Of a stretch of DNA of 13,080 bases, positions 1-6,853 are shown one piece after another. The first letter of the stretch is position 1; the number at the start of each line of letters is the position of its first letter. The position numbers were made by a program, and so were the translations under genes. This DNA comes from an uncultured Muribaculaceae bacterium. Its GTDB lineage: Bacteria; Bacteroidota; Bacteroidia; Bacteroidales; Muribaculaceae. Under the pieces are notes generated by a model that saw nothing but the letters and a program-made list of their open reading frames with translations, did not search any database and was not told the DNA's origin. The stretch covers positions 1 to 13,080 of the forward strand of contig CAJTYD010000078.1 of NCBI GenBank assembly GCA_910583775.1, written 5' to 3'.

Positions 1-16
1 TCTCTCCGCAAAATGC

Positions 17-55
17 GCGCCAACTATCGATTTATAAGGTAGTTGGCGCTTTTTT
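17..55 (+). terminator. Rho-independent terminator of an upstream gene outside the window
   Basis: Bases 17-26 (GCGCCAACTA) pair perfectly with bases 40-49 (TAGTTGGCGC), a 10-bp stem with a 13-base loop. Six T residues (50-55) follow directly. This is a textbook intrinsic terminator for plus-strand transcription entering from the left, so a plus-strand gene should end just before the window. The minus-strand side has no comparable T run, so it is probably one-directional. Confidence 0.85.
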
Positions 56-56
56 A

Positions 57-64
57 TATATTTG
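57..64 (+). promoter_or_regulatory. Bacteroidota-type -7 box for the esterase gene
   Basis: TATATTTG matches the Bacteroidota primary-sigma -7 consensus TAnnTTTG exactly. It lies 22 bases before the ATG at 87, so the leader would be short, about 15 bases. No good TTTG is found at the -33 position; the best candidate, TTTA at 31-34, is inside the loop of the preceding terminator. The T run of the terminator merges into this box, so the assignment is only moderately secure. Confidence 0.45.
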
Positions 65-86
65 TATAGACCTATTATAGACGGAA

Positions 87-1550
87 ATGAAGAGTATGAG
101 GTTTTTTATGGGGGCGATTTTTGCTGTCGTATGTTTTGTGTCGGCAGAAGGAAAAGTGAGACTTCCGCCGGTGCTTGGGTCAGACATGGTGCTTCAGCGC
201 AATGCCGAGGTTAACGTCTGGGGTAAGGCTGAACCGGGTGCGGAGGTGAGTGTGAGACCATCCTGGAGTAATGAGAACTCTACGGTTAAAGCCGATAAAG
301 ATGGTCGTTGGATTACTAAAATCTCGACAGGTGATCCCGGAGGTCCTTATTCCATTACCATAAGCGACGGTGAGCCGGTTGAACTTACCGGTGTGCTTCT
401 TGGTGAGGTATGGATCTGCGGAGGGCAGTCGAATATGGAGATGCAGATTCATGGCTATATGCACCAGGCCATCAATGGTGCTGTCGAAGCGATTACTGAG
501 GCAGGAAAATATCCGGATATGAGGCTGTTTACAGTTGGCCGTAATGGTTCAGGCGTTATTGCGGATGACTGTAAAGGGGAGTGGCGAAAGCCAAGTCCGA
601 AATCAGTGGCTGATTTTTCGGCGGTGTCATATTTCTTTGGACGGATGCTATCCAAAGTGCTTGATGTGCCCGTAGGTTTGATCGTTTCAAGCTGGGGAGA
701 TTCTCCGGTGGAGACTTGGATGGACGAAGCCACTTTCAACTCAATTCAGGGCATTGATAGGGAAGTGTCGCTTAAGCGCACGGCACCTTATCATAAAGTC
801 GCGAACCTCTATAATGGAATGATTAATCCAATAACTAATTACACAGCCAAGGGTTTCATCTGGTATCAGGGTGAAACAAATCGTCTTTATCCGGATGATT
901 ATGTAAAGCTTTTGCCTGCCTTGATAGGGAATTGGAGAGAAAAGTGGGGTAATTCAGAGATGCCTTTTTATATGGTCCAGCTTGCACCATACCGCTACGA
1001 AGGTAATGACGGCGTATCGTTACCGTTATTCATCGAGGCTCAGTATAAAGTGGCCGATACGATCCCGAGGGTAGCTGTTGCAGCTACTACTGATGTAGGT
1101 AACGAGCTTGCCATTCATCCTGCTCATAAGAGGGAGGTTGGGGAGAGGCTTGCGTTTCTTGCCCTCGCCAACGATTATGGTGTCGAGGGACTGCCGCTGT
1201 CTGCGCCGCGATATAAATCGATGACCGTGAAAGACAACAAGGTTATACTCACCTTCACTAATCTTGTGGAACATCCGGACTGGTGGGACGGAAATGCATT
1301 CCACACTTATTATGACGACCGTTACATTCAGCCAAAAGGATTCGAGATTGCGGGGGAGGATCGGGTGTTTTATCCTGCCAAAGGACGATTCGGTCATGGC
1401 GAAAACACAATAGAGCTTTATAGCGACAGCGTACCTGATCCGGTTGCCGTACGCTATTATTTTCATAATTTCGTGCGTGACGCCAATGCAGTAACCAGTC
1501 TCGGACAACCGCTTGTCCCTTTTCGTACAGACAACTGGCCTGTTAAATAA
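87..1550 (+). CDS. Secreted sialate O-acetylesterase-like SGNH hydrolase
   Basis: The 487-residue protein probably removes O-acetyl groups from sialic acids or other host or plant glycans. Residues 1-20 form a signal peptide with a hydrophobic core ending near VSA-EG, so it should be exported to the periplasm or surface. An N-terminal beta-rich part (about 24-105) carries the usual family opening LPPVLGSDMVLQR. The SGNH core follows: GQSNM at 113-117 with Ser115 as the expected nucleophile, SSWGDSPVETWM near 201-212, FIWYQGETN near 257-265, and IHP with His344 as the expected base. The Asp usually two or three residues before this His is not there: residues 341-342 are Leu-Ala. An in-frame ATG at 96 is a possible alternative start, but 87 keeps a fuller signal peptide and sits behind a -7 box. 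It is monocistronic and converges with maf. The family is clear; the exact substrate is not. Confidence 0.87.
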   Translation: MKSMRFFMGAIFAVVCFVSAEGKVRLPPVLGSDMVLQRNAEVNVWGKAEPGAEVSVRPSWSNENSTVKADKDGRWITKISTGDPGGPYSITISDGEPVELTGVLLGEVWICGGQSNMEMQIHGYMHQAINGAVEAITEAGKYPDMRLFTVGRNGSGVIADDCKGEWRKPSPKSVADFSAVSYFFGRMLSKVLDVPVGLIVSSWGDSPVETWMDEATFNSIQGIDREVSLKRTAPYHKVANLYNGMINPITNYTAKGFIWYQGETNRLYPDDYVKLLPALIGNWREKWGNSEMPFYMVQLAPYRYEGNDGVSLPLFIEAQYKVADTIPRVAVAATTDVGNELAIHPAHKREVGERLAFLALANDYGVEGLPLSAPRYKSMTVKDNKVILTFTNLVEHPDWWDGNAFHTYYDDRYIQPKGFEIAGEDRVFYPAKGRFGHGENTIELYSDSVPDPVAVRYYFHNFVRDANAVTSLGQPLVPFRTDNWPVK

Positions 1551-1654
1551 TGAATATATATATATCGTGTATAGGCTACAGGTTATTTAAGTAATAAGGT
1601 CTAAACTTTCCTTTTATCTATTAGTCTTAATACTTAATAAGCGATAAGTTTACG

Positions 1655-1687
1655 GAGTTCTTAGGCAAGAAACTCTGAGAAACTCAG
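1655..1687. other. Paired hairpins between convergent genes, possible weak terminator
   Basis: The 139-base gap between the esterase and maf holds two adjacent inverted repeats. GAGTTCTT (1655-1662) pairs with AAGAAACTC (1667-1675) with one bulged base, and CTGAG (1675-1679) pairs with CTCAG (1683-1687) around AAA. They lie just after the maf stop codon on the minus strand. Neither is followed by a convincing T run, so a role in ending transcription or protecting 3' ends is only an inference. Confidence 0.3.
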
Positions 1688-1689
1688 GT

Positions 1690-2271
1690 TTAGAAGAGTT
1701 TCAGTTCCTGGTAGAGGCGATGGACGGGAAGCCCCATCACATTGTAGAAACTTCCTTCGATCCATTCGACTGCTATTGTGCCTATCCATTCCTGGATTCC
1801 ATAAGATCCGGCTTTGTCAAGCGGCATATAGTTCTCCACGTAATATTCTATTTCTTCATCTGTTATTTCGCAGAATTTTACCTTTGTGGTGGCAGTGAAG
1901 GATGTTCTTCTGTCTTTTGTCAGAATACATACACCGGTCACAACGTCATGCACTTTGCCTGAAAGTTCCCTGAGCATTGTCTTGGCATCTTCGTTGTCGT
2001 GAGGTTTTCCGTAAACCTTCTCGTTAAGGATAACGAGTGTATCGGCGGTTATCACCATCTCATTGTCATGTATCTGTCGGAGATATGCGTCAGCTTTTTT
2101 ATTGGCTATATACTGAGGCGCCTCTGACTTAGGCATATTGTCGGGATATGTCTCATCGAGCTGACCGAGGCTTATCGTGTTGAAAGGAATTCTGAGTTCG
2201 CTGAGCAATTCCCGGCGCCTGGGCGACTTGCTCGCAAGAAGTATATGATATTTAGCGAGATTTTCAAGCAT
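1690..2271 (-). CDS. maf: Maf family nucleotide pyrophosphatase (dTTP/UTP type)
   Basis: The 193-residue cytoplasmic protein belongs to the Maf/Ham1-like house-cleaning enzymes, which hydrolyse nucleoside triphosphates, including modified ones, to the monophosphate and pyrophosphate. Visible motifs in order are LASKSPRRRELL near residues 12-23 (phosphate-binding SPRR), ITADTLV and YGKP in the middle, LSGKVHDVVTGV, and DKAGSYGIQ followed by IEGSFYNVMGLP near the C terminus. The last block resembles the YhdE-like dTTP/UTP subgroup. Length is normal for the family. The start fits the usual opening, with about ten residues before LAS. It is the last gene of the minus-strand block, 45 bases after the kdsC-like gene, and converges with the esterase. 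In other bacteria Maf overexpression affects septation; nothing here shows that role. Confidence 0.93.
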   Translation of the reverse strand: MLENLAKYHILLASKSPRRRELLSELRIPFNTISLGQLDETYPDNMPKSEAPQYIANKKADAYLRQIHDNEMVITADTLVILNEKVYGKPHDNEDAKTMLRELSGKVHDVVTGVCILTKDRRTSFTATTKVKFCEITDEEIEYYVENYMPLDKAGSYGIQEWIGTIAVEWIEGSFYNVMGLPVHRLYQELKLF

Positions 2272-2316
2272 AAAGATATTTCTGTTTCTAATTTCTAATT
2301 AAGCACTTTTATTAGA

Positions 2317-2841
2317 TCACCAGGTAAGAGCATTGTCATCGAGAAGCCAATTCCCTTGCGCTTTCATCACCTGCTCCACAACATCCCTTACACAGCCGTA
2401 TCCTCCGTCGAAACGCGAGACATACTCGGCTGTTTCCCTTGCCTCCCAGGCGGCGTCGCGGGGAGCGCATGGGAGTCCGGCCTTGCGCATGCAGGCCAGA
2501 TCTGGTATGTCGTCTCCCATATAAACAATCTGCTCGGGCGATAATCCTTTTTCCTGCATCCATTTTTCGAAAATGCCTATCTTTTTCGAAGCCTTGATAT
2601 AAATATCATGGATTCCGAGAGTCCTGAACCGATTCACAATGGCTTCGGATTTACATCCGGTTATTATCGCTATCTGATAGCCCGATTTTGCGGCAAGCTG
2701 CAGGGCATAGCCGTCTTTCACGTTAGCCATACGCTGCGGGTCGCCGTCATCCGACATCGGTATCAGGGAAGGGGAGAGGACGCCGTCCACATCGAAGACA
2801 AATCCTTTGATCTTGCTGAGGTCATAATTAATTGCGCTCAT
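2317..2841 (-). CDS. kdsC: KdsC-like HAD phosphatase (KDO-8-phosphate phosphatase)
   Basis: The 174-residue protein is a capless HAD hydrolase of the KdsC type, expected to release phosphate from 3-deoxy-D-manno-octulosonate 8-phosphate, giving KDO for the inner core of lipopolysaccharide. It shows VFDVDGVL near residues 15-22 (nucleophile Asp and acid Asp), IITGCKSEAIVNRF (motif II Thr), a lysine-containing stretch with IGIFEKW, and the metal-binding motif YMGDDIPDLACM. The C-terminal GGYGCVRDVVE is typical of KdsC. There is no room for a cap domain, and the length is normal. The start overlaps the DUF2520 gene by 14 bases, which implies one transcript and probably coupled translation. Substrate assignment rests on family resemblance, as related capless HAD enzymes act on other sugar phosphates. 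Confidence 0.86.
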   Translation of the reverse strand: MSAINYDLSKIKGFVFDVDGVLSPSLIPMSDDGDPQRMANVKDGYALQLAAKSGYQIAIITGCKSEAIVNRFRTLGIHDIYIKASKKIGIFEKWMQEKGLSPEQIVYMGDDIPDLACMRKAGLPCAPRDAAWEARETAEYVSRFDGGYGCVRDVVEQVMKAQGNWLLDDNALTW

Positions 2842-3559
2842 TGCCGTATGTGCTTATTATGGAGTCTGTGATAGTCTTATAAATATTTTTCATTTCCGGA
2901 TATTTCTCCAAAGAGGAGAGATGACTGTCGATAATCATATGGTCTTTTCTGACTGCAGGCCCGGTCTGTGCATCCTTCGGAGAAAGATTGTGCAGTTTCC
3001 CGATGGTCTCTTCTATCAGCGGAAGCATAGCGGAAAAAGAGAGACCGTGATCCGACATATAACTATCGGCAAGTGCGAAAAGATGATTCACGAAATTGCA
3101 GGAGAATACAGCCGCGACATGAAGGGCTTCCCTTTTCTCCGAATCGGCTGTTTCGACATTATTGGAAATCATCCTCGCTAATCCACATAGACTTTTCTCC
3201 GTGGCGCAGTCTTTGCCTTCAATAAAAAACGGTATCCTTGAATAATCAAGAGGCGATTTCTTCGAGAAAGTCTGCATAGGATAGAAGACACCGTATTTTC
3301 CTGAAATATTTTCAAGACCTGAAAAAATATCGATTGAAGTTGTTCCGGATGTGTGGGCCAATATGCCTTTAAGTCCGGGAAGTTTTCCTGCCACCTCTTT
3401 TATTGCTGAATCAGTGACGCAAATCAGCGTGAAGTCGGCATCGGCATCTATATTTTCAAGTGTATGTGGATTTACGGCATTCACGGTCGCTATCCCGAGA
3501 AATGCCTTCATAAGATGTGAGGCTACATTGCCTCTTCCGATTATATTGATCTTAGTCAT
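2828..3559 (-). CDS. Rossmann-like DUF2520 protein
   Basis: The 243-residue protein has two domains resembling NADP-dependent 6-phosphogluconate or pyrroline-carboxylate reductase-like enzymes. The N-terminal Rossmann segment starts at once with INIIGRGNVASHL, a glycine-rich dinucleotide loop, and continues with LICVTDSAIKEVA and LAHTSGTTS. FYPMQTFSK is a hallmark of the family. The C-terminal helical DUF2520 part (about 150-240) contains HVAAVFSCNFVNHLF and GPAVRKDH. The reaction is unknown; a reductase or dehydrogenase role is inferred from the fold. It overlaps the upstream ATP-grasp-like gene by 4 bases (ATGA) and the downstream kdsC-like gene by 14 bases, so the three are almost certainly co-transcribed. 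Length is close to the family norm. Confidence 0.86.
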   Translation of the reverse strand: MTKINIIGRGNVASHLMKAFLGIATVNAVNPHTLENIDADADFTLICVTDSAIKEVAGKLPGLKGILAHTSGTTSIDIFSGLENISGKYGVFYPMQTFSKKSPLDYSRIPFFIEGKDCATEKSLCGLARMISNNVETADSEKREALHVAAVFSCNFVNHLFALADSYMSDHGLSFSAMLPLIEETIGKLHNLSPKDAQTGPAVRKDHMIIDSHLSSLEKYPEMKNIYKTITDSIISTYGNERN

Positions 3560-4632
3560 TTTATCAATCTGCTCAAATCAAGTTTTTTGCCGGGGAATAT
3601 ACTTTTGATGAAACTGTCGTAAAGAGAATCCTCTTTGCTTTTTTCGGCGATGTCCAGAGCTACTCTTCCCATGGTTCTTCTGAAATTTATTTCCACGCAA
3701 GGATTTATATCATAGTCCGAAGTAATGAACATATCGATTCCGATCGGTCCTTCATATTCATTGTCTATTGTTTCCTGAAGGGCCTCCTTTTGCCTTTCAA
3801 TAATTCCGTGGAGGTCAAAATCCTTTTCATAAGAGCCGGATAAGTAGCGAGGTAAGACATCGTTTAAGAATTCATCATTCGTCACTATCAGATTGTAGAT
3901 GTATTTTCCCTTTTCAGAAACAAAGAGGGGGGAGAAACCTTTGAAATCCGCCTTACCTTCCAGATAATCCCATTCAGAACCGAAATCAAGAATTCTACTG
4001 AATGCATATTCCGCCATTATGCTTCCCTGATTCCTTATCACGCCTCTAATACGCTGTTCGACGTTCGACCTGTTAAATCCTTCGGTGAAGAAAACACCTC
4101 TTCCGGAACTGCTCCAGGGAGCCTTGAAGCAGACATTTCCATGCCTGTCAATGAAATCTAAAGCCTGTTCGGCAGAGAAAAACTCCTTCGGATGAAAGAT
4201 ATCGAGAGAGCCGTAATTATGATGAAATTTAATCGTGGTGCGTCTGTGGGCGAGTCCCCTTAATCCGGCCATTCTTTCCTCCGACGGAAGACTGTCATCC
4301 GGAATTCCCTTTTCGAATAACCATTTTCTAAGATTCCGGTTCCACCCCCAGGGCATTACGTCAATCCCCTTTTGAGATCTGTAAAGATTCCGTAATGAGC
4401 ACGATGGAATGAATCTTATATTCCTCGATCGGGCGAACTCCTCCAGAAGGTGATTCAACGGATTTTCGAAGTTTTCATCCCTAAGGATGACGGCATCCCC
4501 TTTATCTGCGTAAAGGACAGGGAACCTGGAAAGCCGTGCCGCCATTTCAGCCACATTCTTCGGAGGTGTGTACGATGCGTTTCCGGAGGCAAGGGCATAT
4601 TCGGTCTCGGGATTGAAAAGATGAAGTCTCAT
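3556..4632 (-). CDS. ATP-grasp-like protein of unknown substrate
   Basis: The 358-residue protein is not one I can name, but it has the look of an ATP-grasp ligase. Residues 168-180 read VCFKAPWSSSGRG, fitting a nucleotide-binding Lys170 followed by a flexible glycine-rich loop. SIMAEYAF at 204-211 resembles the hinge segment that contacts adenine. GPIGIDMFI (296-303) and PCVEINFRRTMG (311-322) give the expected Asp300, Glu314 and Asn316 for two metal ions and a basic Arg. The N-terminal 120 residues, opening with LHLFNPETEYALA, form a separate domain that may bind the acceptor. The protein has no signal peptide and is presumably cytoplasmic. It heads an operon with DUF2520, KdsC-like and Maf proteins, overlapping the first by 4 bases. 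It lies downstream of the rpoZ terminator and so needs its own promoter, yet only a degenerate TATTTG is visible upstream. The fold is likely; the substrate is unknown. Confidence 0.75.
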   Translation of the reverse strand: MRLHLFNPETEYALASGNASYTPPKNVAEMAARLSRFPVLYADKGDAVILRDENFENPLNHLLEEFARSRNIRFIPSCSLRNLYRSQKGIDVMPWGWNRNLRKWLFEKGIPDDSLPSEERMAGLRGLAHRRTTIKFHHNYGSLDIFHPKEFFSAEQALDFIDRHGNVCFKAPWSSSGRGVFFTEGFNRSNVEQRIRGVIRNQGSIMAEYAFSRILDFGSEWDYLEGKADFKGFSPLFVSEKGKYIYNLIVTNDEFLNDVLPRYLSGSYEKDFDLHGIIERQKEALQETIDNEYEGPIGIDMFITSDYDINPCVEINFRRTMGRVALDIAEKSKEDSLYDSFIKSIFPGKKLDLSRLIK

Positions 4633-4677
4633 CGCGGAATCAAATAGGTATATTGACCAGAGTCAGAAATCTCTATT

Positions 4678-4710
4678 AATAAAAGGAGCGTGTCGAAGAA
4701 GACACACTCC
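4678..4710 (-). terminator. Rho-independent terminator after rpoZ
   Basis: Read on the minus strand, GGAGTGTGTC (4710-4701) pairs with GACACGCTCC (4694-4685) over 10 bp with one G-U wobble and a six-base loop. TTTTATT (4684-4678) follows. It lies 26 bases beyond the rpoZ stop and closes the bamD-rpoZ transcript, separating it from the ATP-grasp operon. Confidence 0.85.
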
Positions 4711-4736
4711 CTTATTTCATGTTCTGCCCGACATAA

Positions 4737-5072
4737 TTAGTCGTCCAGACGCTCTTTCTCTTTTAAAGGATTGGAGAAATATAATTTATGCTCGATATAT
4801 TCCTGAGTGGCGATAAGAGTGGGCTTGGGAAGCTTCTCATAGAAACGTGAGATCTCGATCTGCTCGCGGTTCTCGGAAACCTCTTCAAGATTATCGGTCG
4901 GAGCGAATTCCTTAAGTTTTTTCTCAAGTTCTTTCTTCAGTTCAACTGAAATCTGATTAGCTCTTTTTCCGATAACCACGACTGTCTCATAAACATTTCC
5001 AGTCTGTTCGGCCATCGCGATCATGTCGCGCGTCACGGTGTTGAGCGGAGCATTTGTTTTCTTATAATCCAT
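4737..5072 (-). CDS. rpoZ: DNA-directed RNA polymerase omega subunit, Bacteroidota type
   Basis: The 111-residue protein is the small omega (RPB6-like) subunit that helps the beta' subunit fold and join RNA polymerase. It opens MDYKKTNAPLNTVTRDM and continues with ETVVVIGKRANQISVE near residues 30-45, which corresponds to the conserved omega helix region. It then carries the Bacteroidota-specific extension ENREQIEISRFYEKLPKPT and an acidic and basic C-terminal tail. Bacteroidota omega is longer and more divergent than the E. coli protein, and this length suits that form. It lies 59 bases after bamD on the same strand, with no promoter seen between them, and is followed by a strong terminator. 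The two are therefore probably transcribed together. Confidence 0.9.
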   Translation of the reverse strand: MDYKKTNAPLNTVTRDMIAMAEQTGNVYETVVVIGKRANQISVELKKELEKKLKEFAPTDNLEEVSENREQIEISRFYEKLPKPTLIATQEYIEHKLYFSNPLKEKERLDD

Positions 5073-5131
5073 AAGTTCTATTATGATTTATGTTGCTTTT
5101 TTTCTGGGTTATTGAGTGGGGGAGCTGTCTG

Positions 5132-5932
5132 TTACAACGAGGCGTGTTTGCTTGCTATCTTATAGATTGTCTCAACCTCATCTTTATGCTTGGAGTCGGG
5201 ATAGTTGTTGATGAAAGAGAAATATTCATCCACAACATCGCGATACCTGTCGGCCTGACGCTCGTCCACACTCTGTTTTGCTTCCTGAAACTTCGATTTG
5301 AGGATAAGAAGCTCGAAATCCTCTTTATATTTGGAATAAGGATATTCTTTGATTGCGTTCTGGGAAGTGATGATGGCGGCTTCGTAGTTGTTACCTATAA
5401 AGTTTCCCAGGTTGTAATAGAGCTGGGCATTCTGGAGCTCTTTGAGGGTGAGCTTGTCCTGCATCTCGAACATCGCGTTCTGGGCGATCGTCACTCGGTC
5501 GCTTTTCGGGAAATAATCGAGGAATCCCTGAAGCTCTTCGATAGCCTTCACCGTATTCGACTGGTCGAGCTGCGGGTCGGGGGAATCGAGATAATAGCCA
5601 TATCCGCTGTAGAAGCGGGCCAGCTCGGCGAATTTGCCTTTGGGATAACGGTTGTAATATGTCTTGAAATAAACCGCCGAGTTCAGATAGTCTTTATTCT
5701 CGTAATAAGACATTGCGAGAAGGAAGAGCGCCTCCTCTCCGTGCGGCCCTCCGCGAAGAGGGGTGATGAGGTCTTCGAGAATTGTGTAAGCCTGAACGAA
5801 TTTTTTATTGTCGTATGCTTTCTTTGCATACTGGAATTTATATTCGGTGTCGCGGCTTTTCAAAACCTTGGTATATTCCCCGCAGGAAACAAACACAAGG
5901 ATAAGGGGTATGTAGTATAGTAATTTACGCAT
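5132..5932 (-). CDS. bamD: Outer-membrane protein assembly factor BamD (lipoprotein)
   Basis: The 266-residue protein is a BamD/YfiO-type lipoprotein of the BAM complex, which inserts beta-barrel proteins into the outer membrane. The N terminus MRKLLYYIPLILVFVSCGEY is a lipoprotein signal, with Cys17 as the acylated residue. The rest is helical with TPR-like repeats, for example FQYAKKAYDNKKFVQAYTIL, EALFLLAMSYYENKDYLNSA and YFKTYYNRYPKGKFAE, and ends with a lysine-rich stretch. Length is usual for Bacteroidales BamD. A -7 box (TAACTTTG) lies 24 bases upstream on the minus strand, and a short AAGGA precedes the ATG. It is divergent from the PASTA gene and is followed by rpoZ. Confidence 0.93.
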   Translation of the reverse strand: MRKLLYYIPLILVFVSCGEYTKVLKSRDTEYKFQYAKKAYDNKKFVQAYTILEDLITPLRGGPHGEEALFLLAMSYYENKDYLNSAVYFKTYYNRYPKGKFAELARFYSGYGYYLDSPDPQLDQSNTVKAIEELQGFLDYFPKSDRVTIAQNAMFEMQDKLTLKELQNAQLYYNLGNFIGNNYEAAIITSQNAIKEYPYSKYKEDFELLILKSKFQEAKQSVDERQADRYRDVVDEYFSFINNYPDSKHKDEVETIYKIASKHASL

Positions 5933-5955
5933 TTTCCTTATTTCATAATGAGTCG

Positions 5956-5963
5956 CAAAGTTA
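5956..5963 (-). promoter_or_regulatory. -7 box of the bamD-rpoZ promoter
   Basis: On the minus strand the bases read TAACTTTG, an exact match to TAnnTTTG, followed by C as is common in Bacteroidota promoters. It lies 24 bases before the bamD ATG, giving a leader of roughly 17 bases. The -33 region on this strand has only a TTGG, about 24 bases away, so recognition of that element is weak. Confidence 0.6.
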
Positions 5964-6007
5964 ATAAAAATTCTTTGATTTTTGAAGCCAATTCGCTTAA
6001 TTTTTAT

Positions 6008-6015
6008 TAATTTTG
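6008..6015 (+). promoter_or_regulatory. -7 box of the PASTA-rluD promoter
   Basis: TAATTTTG fits TAnnTTTG exactly. A TTTG at 5981-5984 could be the -33 element, although the 23-base gap is slightly longer than the usual 19-21. Transcription would begin near 6020-6022. A TTG at 6013, which is the start of the longest open frame here, falls inside this box, so translation must begin further downstream if the promoter is real. Confidence 0.55.
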
Positions 6016-6017
6016 GG

Positions 6018-6081
6018 CGATATTTCGGTGCTTCAGCCCGGAATATCGATTAATAGATCACCGGCCAGCACGGAAACGTGT
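6018..6081 (+). promoter_or_regulatory. Structured 5' leader of the PASTA gene (two hairpins)
   Basis: CGATATTTCGG (6018-6028) pairs with CCGGAATATCG (6038-6048) over 11 bp with one G-U wobble and a 9-base loop. It begins at or next to the expected 5' end of the message. A second small stem, GCACG (6068-6072) with CGTGT (6077-6081), is closed by a GAAA tetraloop. Both precede the probable TTG start at 6100. A role in message stability or translation is inferred; no known riboswitch class was recognised. Confidence 0.45.
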
Positions 6082-6099
6082 GTAAAACAAAATATTGTC

Positions 6100-6852
6100 T
6101 TGAAAAATAAAATTAAAGATTTTAACGGAGACTGGGGGAGCAGTTTCATATCCCGCCATCCGGTTATGGCAAATGTCGTAATTATTGCCATTATTGCGGT
6201 TCTTGGTATCTATGCCGCCTACTTCGCAACGGCTCTTTTCACGAAGCACGGGCGCAGCTGTCAGGTGCCTGGTGTAGAGGGTCGCAGCTATACGGAGGCT
6301 ATATCGATTCTACATGACAGGGGGTTCAAGGTTGATATCCGCGATTCCCTTTACAAGGAGGATGTGCGCCCGGGATTCGTGATAGAGCAGTTCCCGAAAT
6401 CAAACGCAATTGTTAAGCCGGGTAGAAAAATATTTCTTTATATCAATGCCGTTCATCCCCGGGAGGTTATTATAGATGACAACAATCATCCCAATGAGTA
6501 TGCCATGAAGGGGGATTCTTATCGTTCAGCGCTTGCCAAACTCGAGGAGCTGGGATTCAAGCGGATAAAGATCGTCAAGGTTCTTGGTTCCGACGACCGT
6601 GTGGTAAAGGTCATGGCTAACGGACGCGTCGTCAGAAAGATGCAGAAGGTGCCGGTGTCGGCTGCCATTGTGGTCGAGATTTCCGACGGACGCCTTAATG
6701 CTCTTAAAGATTCTCTTCAGAACGAGGAGCTTATGCGTAGTTATCAGGAGAATCCCGAATATTTCAACGAGGAGAATCCGGATGGAGTCGTCGAGGAGCC
6801 GGAGACCGGAACAAACACAACCGAGGAACCAGATCATATTTCATTTGACTGA
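6100..6852 (+). CDS. Membrane-anchored PASTA-domain protein
   Basis: From the proposed start this is a 250-residue protein with a short cytoplasmic N terminus, one membrane helix (about residues 25-47) and two periplasmic PASTA-like repeats (about 54-118, opening VPGVEGRSYTEA, and 122-197). An acidic, Glu-rich tail follows. PASTA domains bind peptidoglycan or muropeptide-like ligands, so a cell-wall-linked role is likely, but there is no kinase or transpeptidase domain. The frame is open from a TTG at 6013, but that codon lies in the -7 box. I choose TTG 6100 because the peptide before the helix (KNKIKDF...ISRHPV) resembles Bacteroidales relatives as I remember them. The first in-frame ATG, at 6166, would leave only two residues before the helix. 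No Shine-Dalgarno sequence is visible. Its stop is one base before the rluD ATG. Confidence 0.82.
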   Translation: MKNKIKDFNGDWGSSFISRHPVMANVVIIAIIAVLGIYAAYFATALFTKHGRSCQVPGVEGRSYTEAISILHDRGFKVDIRDSLYKEDVRPGFVIEQFPKSNAIVKPGRKIFLYINAVHPREVIIDDNNHPNEYAMKGDSYRSALAKLEELGFKRIKIVKVLGSDDRVVKVMANGRVVRKMQKVPVSAAIVVEISDGRLNALKDSLQNEELMRSYQENPEYFNEENPDGVVEEPETGTNTTEEPDHISFD

Positions 6853-6853
6853 C

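Noticed and set aside
1026..1508. Minus-strand open frame of 160 codons inside the esterase gene
   Set aside because: Antisense to a conserved catalytic region, with no domain or promoter.
1558..1566. AT dinucleotide run after the esterase gene
   Set aside because: Short and low in complexity; no hairpin or array, so not a meaningful repeat or terminator.
5090..5920. Long plus-strand open frame of 276 codons opposite bamD
   Set aside because: It is the antisense of a clear bamD gene; its hydrophobic, Phe/Val-rich product has no recognisable motif.
6013..6099. N-terminal extension of the PASTA protein from a TTG at 6013
   Set aside because: The codon lies in the -7 box and the bases form a strong hairpin; the extra peptide does not resemble the N termini of relatives I remember.
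6668..6853. Longer rluD frame beginning inside the PASTA gene
   Set aside because: It overlaps the PASTA coding sequence in another frame and is Arg/Ser-rich, as out-of-frame reading gives; the ATG at 6854 fits the family.
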